In this document: positions 1-8,168 of the stretch, piece by piece
How positions within the stretch are numbered: position 1 is the first letter of the stretch
Layout: every line of letters begins with the position of its first letter
DNA from: Flavobacteriales bacterium UBA1694
Lineage (GTDB): Bacteria; Bacteroidota; Bacteroidia; Flavobacteriales; Weeksellaceae
Direction: 5' to 3'
Assembly (NCBI GenBank): GCA_002319955.1
Contig: DCJS01000001.1
Location: forward strand, 2,509-33,730
DNA: 31,222 nucleotides
The notes under the pieces: model-generated
The model's database searches: none
What the model saw: the letters and a program-made list of their open reading frames with translations, nothing else
What the model was told of the DNA's origin: nothing
Program-made: the position numbers and the translations under genes

Positions 1-71
1 GGGTCGGTGTATCCTTTTTTCTCGAGCGCTTTAAGTATGGGATCGATAAGTTGTAAATCGGTAAATTTCAA
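1..71 (-). CDS. DEAD-box RNA helicase, N-terminal fragment (RhlE-like)
   Basis: The gene runs off the left edge; only about 23 residues are visible (LKFTDLQLIDPILKALEKKG, then YTD). This matches the region before and into the Q motif of DEAD-box ATP-dependent RNA helicases (F..L.L...IL.AL...GY..PTPIQ), which unwind structured RNA. The start appears to be TTG at 69-71. No ATG lies in this frame downstream of the promoter-like element at 133-140, and the family pattern begins at this codon. Family membership rests on a short stretch, so the RhlE-type assignment is an inference. Confidence 0.6.
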   Translation of the reverse strand, partial: MKFTDLQLIDPILKALEKKGYTD

Positions 72-132
72 TGAGTCGTATTTTAAATTAAGATAAATCC
101 TTTCGAGTAGAAAGGACTGTATTTTGAGGGTG

Positions 133-140
133 CAAAGGTA
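133..140 (-). promoter_or_regulatory. Bacteroidota -7 promoter element for the helicase gene
   Basis: Minus-strand TACCTTTG matches TAnnTTTG exactly. It would give a leader of about 55 nt before the TTG at 71. No good -33 TTTG is visible. Confidence 0.5.
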
Positions 141-173
141 GTTTAATTTTTTTTAGCAGTAGCCCTATCTACT

Positions 174-659
174 CTAATCTACTTTGACCCAGGTTTCTGA
201 GGTCCGAAGTCCTTCTAGAGCTTCATATAGCGCTCTTAGCTCAGGCGTCCCGCGTTTTCCATAATCTTCTATTTCCACGCTTTGCGTGGGGGAGGTCACT
301 AGCTTTAATTTAGCTGTTGGAAGATCGGTCACATTTTTATTTCCATAGTAGGACTTAAGTGTTGAGAGATTCGCCGCATTTAAGGTCTTTAGAAGCTCGT
401 TAAAAGACGCTTCTTTAATCTTTGTCTTAAACGTGCCTTCAGGTGCCGCCTTGGGATCGTAATCTTTTGATTGAGGATTTGTAAATGTGAAACGCTCAGC
501 CTCAATCAGGGCCGTACGGTCAGGGTGTATTGTAAGTTTGAAAATAGGGCAGAAGCCAAAACAAGCGCCGGCTTTATATTCAAGCGATTCAAATTTTGGG
601 CTTTGGCTCGTACAGCTTGCTAGGAGCAGCAGACTTGAAAGCAGTAGAAATGTTTTCAT
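174..659 (-). CDS. DUF6438 domain lipoprotein
   Basis: Predicted lipoprotein of 161 aa from the ATG at 657-659. A hydrophobic signal segment (residues 1-15) ends in the lipobox LLASC, with C16 as the lipidation site. The mature part begins with the ACFGFCPIFKLTI motif (two Cys three residues apart), characteristic of DUF6438, a family of unknown function common in Bacteroidota. An in-frame ATG nine codons upstream (684-686) would add MNRVLQIES in front of the signal peptide; the shorter start gives a cleaner signal. It stands alone, about 150 nt downstream of the obg operon and on the same strand, with the obg terminator between them. It is probably anchored in the outer membrane or facing the periplasm. 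Confidence 0.75.
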   Translation of the reverse strand: MKTFLLLSSLLLLASCTSQSPKFESLEYKAGACFGFCPIFKLTIHPDRTALIEAERFTFTNPQSKDYDPKAAPEGTFKTKIKEASFNELLKTLNAANLSTLKSYYGNKNVTDLPTAKLKLVTSPTQSVEIEDYGKRGTPELRALYEALEGLRTSETWVKVD

Positions 660-779
660 AGATTCTATTTGGAGCACTCGGTTCAAAAATTGTTCCTAAA
701 TTAAAATCCCTCTCAATTAAACTTAAACCAGTGGGTAGTGCTTCGTTCAGAACGCTCAATTTGTAACTGCTACTGGAGC

Positions 780-809
780 AAAAAACCCTACTTGAATTAA
801 CACGTAGGG
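780..809 (-). terminator. Rho-independent terminator of the hpt-adk-obg operon
   Basis: On the minus strand CCCTAC (786-791) and GTAGGG (804-809) form a stem around a 12-nt loop, followed by six T (complement of A780-785). It lies 28 nt after the obg stop. Confidence 0.8.
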
Positions 810-836
810 CTTCTCTATGCTAGGGAGTCGATGGAT

Positions 837-1820
837 CTAGCCGTGAAGCTTTTTCCAAATCACATCTTTAAGTTCAGTAAGTCCCTGTTCGCTGACCCCA
901 GAGAAAAACAAGAGGTCTATGGTCTCAGGAAATTCTTTCTGGATTTCATTTCTCAGTTCCTCATCTAAAAGATCGGCTTTTGAAATGGAGACCAGGTAGT
1001 CTTTTTCAAGAAGGTCCGGGTTGTACTGTCTAAGTTCGTTTTCTAAAATCTTAAATTCCTGGAAATGGTCTTCTGAATCCGCAGGAATTAAAAAGAGTAA
1101 AATTGAATTTCTTTCAATGTGTCTTAAAAATCGGTGTCCTAGTCCTTTTCCTTCGGCCGCCCCTTCAATGATTCCTGGAATATCGGCCATCACAAAGGAT
1201 TTGTAATTCCGGTACTCCACAATGCCTAAATTGGGGGTTAATGTGGTAAAGGCATAATTGGCGATTTTTGGTTTTGCAGCGGATACTGCAGCAAGCAGAG
1301 TGGATTTTCCAGCATTTGGGAATCCAACGAGTCCTACATCAGCAAGTACTTTTAATTCAAATACCACGGGCCCTTCCTCGCCTGGAAGTCCTGGCTGCGC
1401 GTAGCGCGGCGTTTGGTTCGTAGAGGATTTAAAAAATTCATTTCCTTTTCCGCCTTTTCCGCCTTTCATTAGGATGATTTCTTGACCGTGTTCCATGATT
1501 TCACCAAGAATCTCTCCTTCCTCATTGCGTGCGATGGTTCCAAGCGGAACCTCGATGTAAACATCCTCGCCGTCGGCACCGGTTAATTGGCTTTTCGCCC
1601 CATTGACCCCGCGCTGCGCTTTAATATGTCGTGTATAACGTAGGGGAAGTAAAGTCCACTCGTTCGAGTTGCCCCGCATGATGACGTGGCCGCCACGTCC
1701 TCCGTCGCCGCCATCTGGACCGCCTTTGGGAATGTATTTTTCCCGTCTAAGGTGAGCCGATCCACCGCCCCCGTGACCACTTTTACAGTGTATTTTTACG
1801 TAATCTACAAAATTTGACAT
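837..1820 (-). CDS. obg: GTPase ObgE/CgtA
   Basis: Obg-family GTPase of 327 aa, which binds the large ribosomal subunit and acts in ribosome assembly and stress signalling. The glycine-rich Obg fold covers roughly residues 1-158 (GHGGGGSAHLRREKYIPKGG at the start). The GTPase domain follows: G1 GFPNAGKS (166-173), G3 DIPG (213-216), G4 SKAD (280-283, Ser in place of the usual Asn) and a G5-like SGVS (307-310). There is no C-terminal OCT extension, as in many Bacteroidota. It is last in an apparent hpt-adk-obg operon, 53 nt after adk, and ends just before a strong terminator. Confidence 0.97.
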   Translation of the reverse strand: MSNFVDYVKIHCKSGHGGGGSAHLRREKYIPKGGPDGGDGGRGGHVIMRGNSNEWTLLPLRYTRHIKAQRGVNGAKSQLTGADGEDVYIEVPLGTIARNEEGEILGEIMEHGQEIILMKGGKGGKGNEFFKSSTNQTPRYAQPGLPGEEGPVVFELKVLADVGLVGFPNAGKSTLLAAVSAAKPKIANYAFTTLTPNLGIVEYRNYKSFVMADIPGIIEGAAEGKGLGHRFLRHIERNSILLFLIPADSEDHFQEFKILENELRQYNPDLLEKDYLVSISKADLLDEELRNEIQKEFPETIDLLFFSGVSEQGLTELKDVIWKKLHG

Positions 1821-1873
1821 AAAGGTCTTTTATCTGCTGGACTAATTTTTATTATTTAAAAGTAAGGATAAGC

Positions 1874-2464
1874 TTAGTCCTGCGCTGTTTTAATTTTTCT
1901 TACTTCTTGGAAAAGAGCCTCTGCAATTTCTGCAATTTCTCCCACGCCATTAATTTCGACGTATTTTCCTTGTGTTTTATAGAGCTCCGCCACTTCAGCG
2001 GTTTTTGAATAGTATTCTTTAATTCGGTTTCGAATCACCTCCTCATTGCTGTCATCGGTTCTTCCGCTGGTTTCTCCTCGTTTAAGTAAACGCTCGACAA
2101 GGATTTCATCCTCTACTATTAAAGAAAGGCAAAGATCAATCTCTGCATTTAATTCTGTTTTTACAATTTGCTCAAGGGCAAGTGTTTGATGTGCCGTGCG
2201 TGGAAAGCCATCAAAAATAAAGCCAGCGGCAGTGGTCGGCTTTTGAACTTCACTAATGAGCATGTCAATAGTGACTTGATCTGGAACAAGCTGTCCGTCA
2301 TCAATATACGATTTGGCAAGTTGGCCTAAATCGGTATTGTTTTTAATGTTGAAACGAAATAAATCGCCCGTTGAAATCTGTTTTAGATTAAACGTTTCAA
2401 TTAAATTTTGTGCTTGTGTGCCTTTGCCACTTCCTGGAGGGCCAAAAAGTACGATGTTGATCAT
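1874..2464 (-). CDS. adk: Adenylate kinase
   Basis: Adenylate kinase (ATP + AMP to 2 ADP), 196 aa, cytoplasmic. The P-loop GPPGSGKGT is at residues 8-16 and DGFPRT, an AMP/ATP-binding motif, at 85-90. The LID region (GETSGRTDD) is the short form without the four-Cys zinc-binding insert, which explains the length. It lies 24 nt downstream of hpt and 53 nt upstream of obg on the same strand, so the three are probably co-transcribed; the pairing with hpt joins purine salvage to nucleotide balancing. Confidence 0.97.
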   Translation of the reverse strand: MINIVLFGPPGSGKGTQAQNLIETFNLKQISTGDLFRFNIKNNTDLGQLAKSYIDDGQLVPDQVTIDMLISEVQKPTTAAGFIFDGFPRTAHQTLALEQIVKTELNAEIDLCLSLIVEDEILVERLLKRGETSGRTDDSNEEVIRNRIKEYYSKTAEVAELYKTQGKYVEINGVGEIAEIAEALFQEVRKIKTAQD

Positions 2465-2488
2465 ATCTTATAGTAGTTGTATGGCGGA

Positions 2489-3043
2489 TTAGTGATTGAT
2501 TCGTCCTTCTGCAAGTTGGTACAAATCGGGAAGATTACGACCAAGTTCGTCGTAATCGAGTCCGTAACCTAAAACGAACTTGTTTGGAATTTCTTTGGCA
2601 ACATAATCGATTTTAAAATCTTTTTTGAAGACATCGGGCTTTAATAAAAGGGTTGCCACTTTCAAAGATTTAGGTCTTTGGGTGTTTTTGAAGTATTCAA
2701 ACAGACTCTCAATCGTTCCACCGGTATCCACAATATCTTCCATTAGGATGATGTGGCGCCCTTCGACCTCTTTTGTCAGGTCCATTTTCTTATAGACGAT
2801 GCCAGTGGAAGTGGTTCCTGAATAGGAACTTACTTGCAAAAAGGCAATTTCGCAGGGCCCAGGGTAGTGTTTTAAGAAGTCGGCGAAAAACATAATGACC
2901 CCATTAAGTACGCCGATAAATACGGGGGTTTCGTCTTTGTACTCCTCATACACTTCAAGTGCGAGGGCTTTAATGAGTTCTTGAATTTCGTCATTCTTTA
3001 AGTAAGGGACGAACTCTTTGTCGTGAATCTGGACTCTGTTCAT
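2489..3043 (-). CDS. hpt: Hypoxanthine phosphoribosyltransferase
   Basis: Purine salvage enzyme that converts hypoxanthine or guanine plus PRPP to IMP or GMP. The PRPP-binding loop EDIVDTGGT lies at about residues 102-110, and SSYSGTTSTG at about 72-81 is the flexible loop. I chose the ATG at 3041-3043 (184 aa). A TTG four codons upstream (3053-3055) is in frame, but it coincides with the expected transcription start set by the promoter element at 3060-3067. It is first gene of the hpt-adk-obg operon and is divergent from purA, so salvage and de novo adenylate synthesis are read outward from one 290-nt intergenic region. Confidence 0.95.
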   Translation of the reverse strand: MNRVQIHDKEFVPYLKNDEIQELIKALALEVYEEYKDETPVFIGVLNGVIMFFADFLKHYPGPCEIAFLQVSSYSGTTSTGIVYKKMDLTKEVEGRHIILMEDIVDTGGTIESLFEYFKNTQRPKSLKVATLLLKPDVFKKDFKIDYVAKEIPNKFVLGYGLDYDELGRNLPDLYQLAEGRINH

Positions 3044-3059
3044 ACTGAATTTCAAAATG

Positions 3060-3067
3060 CAAATTTA
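3060..3067 (-). promoter_or_regulatory. Bacteroidota -7 element for hpt-adk-obg
   Basis: Minus-strand TAAATTTG fits TAnnTTTG. It places the transcript start near 3053 and so favours the hpt ATG at 3043 over the upstream TTG. Confidence 0.6.
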
Positions 3068-3271
3068 CGAATTTTTAAGGAAGTGGTCTAAAATGAATGA
3101 AATCTGCATTCTAGAGGCCTGGGTTCACATCTCACAGGCGATTACCGGTCTTGTCGATTTTAAATTTAAGGCTAAAACAGGCCAATCTGCACCAAAGCGC
3201 ATCAAATGCCAAAAAAAAATAATTTCTAAAAAATTAAAGACCAATTCGAGGCTAAAATCATGTGTCAATTG

Positions 3272-3303
3272 TTTGTACACCTTTTATTTATAAAGTAAAT
3301 TTG
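3272..3303 (+). promoter_or_regulatory. Promoter of purA (-33 TTTG and -7 TAAATTTG)
   Basis: TTTG (3272-3275) and TAAATTTG (3296-3303) are separated by 20 nt, the spacing expected for the Bacteroidota primary sigma factor. The purA ATG follows 27 nt after the -7 element. Confidence 0.8.
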
Positions 3304-3330
3304 TCCGAATCAAATAAAAAGTAATAGTTT

Positions 3331-4617
3331 ATGTCTACTTATGTGGTTGTAGGTCTTCAATACGGAGACGAAGGAAAAGGGAAAATTACCGACGTGCTTT
3401 CCGCTAAATCCGATTATGTGGTGCGTTACCAAGGCGGTGACAACGCTGGACATACGGTGTATGTCGGGGACGAGAAATTTGTTCTTCACTTGCTTCCCTC
3501 TGGCGTTTTGCAATGTAAAGGAAAATGTATAATCGCAAACGGGGTCGTTGTAAACCCGAAATCATTTATTCGAGAAATCGAGCAACTTGAAAGTAAAGGG
3601 ATGCGTACAGACCATGTGTTCATCAGCCGAAGAGCGCATGTCATTATGCCTTACCATATCATGCTAGACACCTACCGTGAAGATGAAGCAGGTGGAACGG
3701 AGATTGGTACCACAAAGAAAGGCATTGGTCCTTGCTATGAAGATAAGATCGCGCGCGTTGGAATCCGCATGGTGGATCTCCTGAATCCAGAGGTGCTTCG
3801 CGAAAAAATTGAAAAAAACTTAAGAGTTAAGAATTCACTTTTCGAAAAGTATTTCGAAAAGCCAACCATGGATTTTGAAGAAATTTATGCTGAATTTTTA
3901 GAATTAGGGCGAATTTTACAAGACCGTATCGTGGATACCGAGGTGGAACTTAATGAGGCTATTAAAGCCGGTAAAAATGTTTTATTCGAAGGGGCGCAGG
4001 CCCTTATGTTAGATATAGATTTTGGAACGTATCCTTATGTAACCTCCTCGTCTCCTTCAACGGGTGGGGTTTGTACAGGCGCTGGGGTTCCTCCCACAGC
4101 ACTTGAGAATTTAATTGGCGTTTCTAAAGCCTACACGACGCGTGTGGGCAATGGACCATTTCCTTCGGAACTTCACGATGAGCTAGGAGAGAGAATGCGC
4201 ACCGTTGGAAATGAATTTGGTGCAACGACGGGACGACCACGACGCACGGGTTGGCTCGATTTAGTTTCGCTCAAGCATGCCTGCATGATTAATGGAATTA
4301 ACAATTTGGTGATCACTAAACTGGATGTCCTTTCGGGAATTAAGCCCCTTAAGATTGTCACGCATTATAAGACAGAAGATGGGAAAATCATTGATTATTT
4401 CACTTCTTCCACCACAAAACTGGATCTTTATGAACCAATCTACCACGAATTAGATGGGTGGGATGAAGATATTTCGCATGCAAGAACTTATGAGGAGCTT
4501 CCTTTGAACGCGAAAAACTATATTGAATACATTGAATCGTATTTAGGGATTAATGTCTATTTGGTTTCTGTTGGACCAGAAAGAAGTCAAAACATTATTA
4601 GAAAAGAACTTTTCTAG
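3331..4617 (+). CDS. purA: Adenylosuccinate synthase
   Basis: First committed step of AMP synthesis from IMP: GTP plus aspartate to adenylosuccinate. 428 aa, normal for the family. The N-terminal GTP/IMP loop YGDEGKGK is at residues 11-18, with the catalytic Asp13, and GGDNAGHT contains the catalytic His41, both at the same positions as in the E. coli enzyme. The family signature GIGPCYEDKIAR and a C-terminal VGPERSQ are also present. It is a single-gene unit with its own promoter and a clear terminator just downstream. Confidence 0.98.
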   Translation: MSTYVVVGLQYGDEGKGKITDVLSAKSDYVVRYQGGDNAGHTVYVGDEKFVLHLLPSGVLQCKGKCIIANGVVVNPKSFIREIEQLESKGMRTDHVFISRRAHVIMPYHIMLDTYREDEAGGTEIGTTKKGIGPCYEDKIARVGIRMVDLLNPEVLREKIEKNLRVKNSLFEKYFEKPTMDFEEIYAEFLELGRILQDRIVDTEVELNEAIKAGKNVLFEGAQALMLDIDFGTYPYVTSSSPSTGGVCTGAGVPPTALENLIGVSKAYTTRVGNGPFPSELHDELGERMRTVGNEFGATTGRPRRTGWLDLVSLKHACMINGINNLVITKLDVLSGIKPLKIVTHYKTEDGKIIDYFTSSTTKLDLYEPIYHELDGWDEDISHARTYEELPLNAKNYIEYIESYLGINVYLVSVGPERSQNIIRKELF

Positions 4618-4643
4618 TTTTTTCTAACCCTTAGTAGACCTTT

Positions 4644-4680
4644 AAAGTCGGCCTCTTCCCTTGGAATTGGCCGATTTTTT
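4644..4680 (+). terminator. Rho-independent terminator of purA
   Basis: AGTCGGCC (4646-4653) pairs with GGCCGATT (4669-4676, one G-T wobble) and runs into a T tract. It lies 27 nt after the purA stop. Confidence 0.85.
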
Positions 4681-4806
4681 ATCCCGTGTGCAACGACCCT
4701 ACACTAGAGTTGGTTTCCTAAATTGTGAAGAATAAGGCTGTATTCCAGAATTTGGTGGTTATTTTTAATCGAATTGGCAAGGTTGTTGAATAATATAATG
4801 AAGTTG

Positions 4807-4820
4807 TCGCCATATGGCGA
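4807..4820. promoter_or_regulatory. 14-bp perfect palindrome upstream of tonB
   Basis: TCGCCATATGGCGA is a perfect palindrome 38 nt before the tonB ATG. It has no loop and no T tract, so it is not a terminator. Its size and position would suit a dimeric repressor or activator site. No specific regulator can be named. Confidence 0.4.
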
Positions 4821-4857
4821 AAATTTTATAGAATCATACCCTTAAACACCAAACACA

Positions 4858-5700
4858 ATGAAAAGAATCACACACTTAGGACAAGGCGGCTCTTTGGACG
4901 AGATGCTGTTTGAGAATCGAAACAAAGCCTACGGAGCTTACATTCTTCGCCAGGAGTCCGATCTTATTTTAACCCGTGCGCTCATGGTTGGGATAGGACT
5001 TTTTGCTTTAGCCAGTTTGGCTCCCTTTCTTATTGCTAAAAGCTTAAATCTTTCTTCCACTCCAGAGCAGACGCGAAATGAGCCTGTTTGGGTTTTAATG
5101 GAGCCCTTAGCGCCAATTGAAGTGCCAGAACAAAGCCTAGCGCCACCAGCCCCTCGGCCCGTAGAGCAGAGCGAAACGCAGCCCGCTGAACGCGTGCCCG
5201 TGCCGGTTCGTAAGGTTGAGATAAAAGCAGAGCCAACCCCCAAGACGGGCGCTGTCGTGATTTCAGAGAAAGCCACTTCAAGCGTAGATCTTAGCGGCAA
5301 GGGCACCACAGAAATAACCGGGCCTGTAACCTCGGCGCCATTACAACAGACTGGTGGGGGTGAGCAGGCGAAACCTGAGGATCCAAACGCCTTACATACG
5401 AGCGTGGACGTGGCCGCAGACTTTAAGTCTGGAATTGAGGCCTTTCGCTCCCAAGTGGTGCAGCGCTTTGATGGGTCTGTAATGACTCAGAGCACAGAGG
5501 TACTAAAGACGACGGTAAGTTTCATCGTTGAGAAAGACGGCACTTTATCCGCCATCCGAGCCACGGGCCCCGATGTGGACTTTAACAAGCAGGCCGAGCG
5601 GACCATTGCTTCAATTAGAGGAAAATGGAGACCGGCCAAAGTCGATGGAAAATCCGTTCGGAGTTATTTCCGATTTCCAATTTCCATGCGCTTCGAGTGA
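4858..5700 (+). CDS. tonB: Energy transducer TonB
   Basis: TonB-type protein (280 aa) that passes proton-motive force from ExbB/ExbD to outer-membrane receptors. The N-terminus carries the Bacteroidota signature FENRNKAYGAYILRQ (residues 18-32). One transmembrane segment follows at about 41-61, then a Pro/Glu-rich periplasmic spacer (about 80-170), then a C-terminal TonB domain (about 190-280) ending in WRPAKVDGKSVRSYFRFPI. No exbB/exbD genes are in the window, so it probably works with components encoded elsewhere. It stands alone, with a 14-bp palindrome upstream and a strong hairpin downstream. Confidence 0.93.
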   Translation: MKRITHLGQGGSLDEMLFENRNKAYGAYILRQESDLILTRALMVGIGLFALASLAPFLIAKSLNLSSTPEQTRNEPVWVLMEPLAPIEVPEQSLAPPAPRPVEQSETQPAERVPVPVRKVEIKAEPTPKTGAVVISEKATSSVDLSGKGTTEITGPVTSAPLQQTGGGEQAKPEDPNALHTSVDVAADFKSGIEAFRSQVVQRFDGSVMTQSTEVLKTTVSFIVEKDGTLSAIRATGPDVDFNKQAERTIASIRGKWRPAKVDGKSVRSYFRFPISMRFE

Positions 5701-5728
5701 TTTGAGAGCTAAAGTCGCCGTTTAAATG

Positions 5729-5768
5729 AATTATCCACGCCTTTTTAGGATTGTGGATAATTTTTTTA
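5729..5768 (+). terminator. Hairpin after tonB (terminator; arms are DnaA-box-like)
   Basis: AATTATCCAC (5729-5738) and GTGGATAATT (5753-5762) form a perfect 10-bp stem, with an inner CCT/AGG pairing in the loop and a T tract continuing to 5767. This is a good intrinsic terminator. Both arms also carry DnaA-box sequence: TTATCCACG on the plus strand at 5731-5739 and an exact TTATCCACA on the minus strand at 5752-5760. It lies 28 nt after tonB and about 100 nt before parA. Confidence 0.75.
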
Positions 5769-5843
5769 TAGTTTAATGCCCTTGTAATGAAAGGTTTACG
5801 GAGTAATGCTAAGGGATAAATTAGGCGCACGATAAAAAAATTG

Positions 5844-5851
5844 TATTTTTG
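5844..5851 (+). promoter_or_regulatory. Bacteroidota -7 element for the parA operon
   Basis: TATTTTTG matches TAnnTTTG and ends 18 nt before the parA ATG. No clear -33 TTTG is seen. Confidence 0.6.
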
Positions 5852-5869
5852 AGCAATAAAACAAATTAG

Positions 5870-6667
5870 ATGGCTAAAATCATTGGGGTCGCCAATCAAA
5901 AAGGGGGCGTTGGGAAAACCACGACAGCGGTTAATTTAGCAGCGGCCTTAGGGGTGCTAGAAAAACGCATTCTATTAATTGATGCCGATCCTCAGGCCAA
6001 TGCCACCTCTGGTCTTGGCGTTGAACAGGTAGAGTATTCAACCTATAACCTACTCGAACATAGTATGGATGCGGAGCATTGCATTCAGCGCACGAGTTCG
6101 CCCAATGTTGATATTATTCCCTCTCACATTGATTTAGTAGCTGCTGAAATTGAGCTTGTGGACAAAGTCAATAGAGAGTACATGCTTAGGAACGCGCTTG
6201 AAACGGTTAAGGACCGTTACGATTATGTGATTATCGATTGCGCACCAAGTCTTGGACTCATTACGGTGAATGCCTTGACCGCAGCGGATTCCGTTATTAT
6301 TCCGATTCAATGCGAATACTTTGCCCTAGAGGGGCTAGGAAAGCTTCTTAATACAATCAAGAACGTCCAAAAGATCCATAATCCTGATTTGGATATTGAA
6401 GGGCTTTTACTCACGATGTTTGATTCGAGACTTCGCCTTTCCAATCAGGTCGTGGAGGAGGTCAATTCCCATTTCCCTGAAATGGTGTTTGACACCATCA
6501 TCTCTCGAAATGTGCGATTAAGTGAAGCGCCGAGTTTTGGAGAGAGTATTCTTATGTACGACGCGGAAAGTAAAGGCGCAATCCAGTACATTCAATTGGC
6601 TGAAGAAGTTATTTTGAAGAATGAACCGAGTAATCCATCATTAAAAAAGCAAAAAATTGAAAGATAA
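5870..6667 (+). CDS. parA: Chromosome-partitioning ATPase ParA/Soj
   Basis: ParA-family Walker-type ATPase (265 aa) that moves ParB-parS complexes on the nucleoid. The deviant Walker A motif KGGVGKT is at residues 11-17; the following segments LLIDADPQANAT and VIIDCAPSLG correspond to the A' and Walker B regions. There is no N-terminal DNA-binding domain, so it is the chromosomal Soj type. It is first gene of a run parA-parB-DUF5683-dapB; its last four codons overlap the start of parB. Confidence 0.97.
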   Translation: MAKIIGVANQKGGVGKTTTAVNLAAALGVLEKRILLIDADPQANATSGLGVEQVEYSTYNLLEHSMDAEHCIQRTSSPNVDIIPSHIDLVAAEIELVDKVNREYMLRNALETVKDRYDYVIIDCAPSLGLITVNALTAADSVIIPIQCEYFALEGLGKLLNTIKNVQKIHNPDLDIEGLLLTMFDSRLRLSNQVVEEVNSHFPEMVFDTIISRNVRLSEAPSFGESILMYDAESKGAIQYIQLAEEVILKNEPSNPSLKKQKIER

Positions 6668-7544
6668 AAAACGCGCTATGGGTAGAGGACTTGGAGCTAT
6701 TTTAAGCTCGGAGTCTAAAGTATCAATTAATTCAGCCACCGATAAAGGGGCTGAAGTGCTGCTAGGGCAAATTGTGGAAGTTTCTCTTGAGGATATTTAT
6801 CCCAATGCCACCCAGCCACGAACGTATTTCGATGAGAAAGCGCTGGAGGATTTGGCCCAGTCTATAAAAGCACTCGGCGTGATTCAACCAATCACCGTTA
6901 GAAAAGACGGGGAGCGCTTTGAAATTATTTCGGGTGAGCGCCGTTACCGCGCCTCGAAATTAGCGAAATTAACCTCGATTCCAGCCTATATTCGCCTCGT
7001 TAACGATCAGGAGCTCCTAGAAATGGCGCTGGTTGAAAACATTCAAAGAGAAGATCTTGACTCCATTGAAATTGCCCTAACTTACCAAAGGCTTTTGGAC
7101 GAGATTGGAATGACTCAGGAGAATTTAAGTCAGCGCGTAGGAAAGGAGCGAAGCACCATTACCAATTCCATTCGGCTACTTCGTTTAACGCCAGCGGTTC
7201 AAAATGCGATACGAGGCGGAGAGATTTCCGCAGGCCACGGCCGCGCAATACTAAGTTTGGATTCGAGCGAATTACAAAGAGAACTCTTTGAAACGATTCT
7301 AAAAGAGGGACTTAACGTAAGACAAAGTGAAGTGTTAGCAAACTCTTTGAAGGCCCCCTCGCTCAAAACTCCAAAATCAGTGAAAGTCCTTTCGAATGAA
7401 TTAAAGAAAGCACAGAAACGTCTAAGCGACGTCCTTGAAGTGAAGGTTGAAATTAAGACCCTCGGCAACGGAAAGAAAGGAAAAATTGTCTTGGACTTCA
7501 ATAATGAGAGCGAACTTGAAACCATACTTGCCCATTTTAAATAA
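6657..7544 (+). CDS. parB: Chromosome-partitioning protein ParB/Spo0J
   Basis: ParB (295 aa) binds parS, spreads as a CTP-dependent clamp and stimulates ParA. After a basic N-terminus with MGRGLGAIL, the ParB/Srx CTP-binding fold carries GERRYRAS at residues 93-100. A helix-turn-helix follows (about 135-175, VGKERSTITNSIRLLRL), then a C-terminal dimerisation region. The start used is TTG (6657-6659), overlapping parA by 11 nt; it keeps the Lys-rich N-terminus typical of the family. The in-frame ATG at 6678 would remove seven residues and is a real alternative. Confidence 0.95.
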   Translation: MKDKKRAMGRGLGAILSSESKVSINSATDKGAEVLLGQIVEVSLEDIYPNATQPRTYFDEKALEDLAQSIKALGVIQPITVRKDGERFEIISGERRYRASKLAKLTSIPAYIRLVNDQELLEMALVENIQREDLDSIEIALTYQRLLDEIGMTQENLSQRVGKERSTITNSIRLLRLTPAVQNAIRGGEISAGHGRAILSLDSSELQRELFETILKEGLNVRQSEVLANSLKAPSLKTPKSVKVLSNELKKAQKRLSDVLEVKVEIKTLGNGKKGKIVLDFNNESELETILAHFK

Positions 7545-8161
7545 TGAGAAGCCTTTTTTTACTTCTATGTTTTACTTTTGCCGTTGGTTTAGCGGCGCAG
7601 GTCCAGGGTACCGATTCGCTTAGTCCGCGCCTCGATACAATCCAGGTGACTCCAGTGAAATCGCAGCAGGCTGTGCTTAGCGATATAGAAAAGGCAAATC
7701 AGGCCCCTCGCCCAAAGTTTAATCCCACCAAAGCGGGGCTCTATTCGGCGGTTTTACCAGGGCTTGGGCAGTATTATAATAGGAAGTATTGGAAGATTCC
7801 GATTGTTTGGGGCGCCATAGGAACTGGAATTGGGGTCACCATTTACAATGATAAAATGTATAAGCGCTACCGCGAAGCCTATATTGCAGAACTTAACGGT
7901 CTGCCGCATGAATTTTCCGATATTGAAGGCATTACCAAAGAAGCGCTGGGTCGAACCCAAGACCGCATGAAACGCCAAAAAGATTATTCAGTGGCAATTA
8001 CCGGGCTTGTCTATATCTTAAATATTATGGACGCTGTGGTGGATGCCCATCTTTTTGATCAACGAAATGATCCTGATTTAGCAATTAAGCCCACAATCAT
8101 TTACGATCCTTTTGGCCTGCACAATTCAAAGGCCGGACTCAGTTTTAATTATAAATTTTAG
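7544..8161 (+). CDS. DUF5683 domain protein, secreted or membrane
   Basis: 205 aa with a signal peptide (about residues 1-19, MRSLFLLLCFTFAVGLAAQ). The DUF5683 core follows at about 55-205: KAGLYSAVLPGLGQYYNRKYWKIPIVWGA is split here as GLYSAVLPGLGQYYNRKYW followed by a hydrophobic stretch. A second hydrophobic stretch (AITGLVYILNIMDAVVDAHL) holds the conserved 'DA..DAHL' end. The family is widespread in Bacteroidota and of unknown function. The ATG shares one base with the parB stop, so it is probably translationally coupled; its constant position between parB and dapB may reflect operon inheritance rather than function. Confidence 0.85.
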   Translation: MRSLFLLLCFTFAVGLAAQVQGTDSLSPRLDTIQVTPVKSQQAVLSDIEKANQAPRPKFNPTKAGLYSAVLPGLGQYYNRKYWKIPIVWGAIGTGIGVTIYNDKMYKRYREAYIAELNGLPHEFSDIEGITKEALGRTQDRMKRQKDYSVAITGLVYILNIMDAVVDAHLFDQRNDPDLAIKPTIIYDPFGLHNSKAGLSFNYKF

Positions 8162-8168
8162 ATAGACC

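Noticed and set aside
3057..3293. 78-codon plus-strand ORF between hpt and purA
   Set aside because: It spans the promoter regions of both divergent genes, has a low-complexity Lys-rich translation and no recognisable motif.
4938..5309. Long antisense ORFs across tonB
   Set aside because: They arise from the Pro/Glu-rich, codon-biased spacer of tonB read on the other strand and have no independent support.
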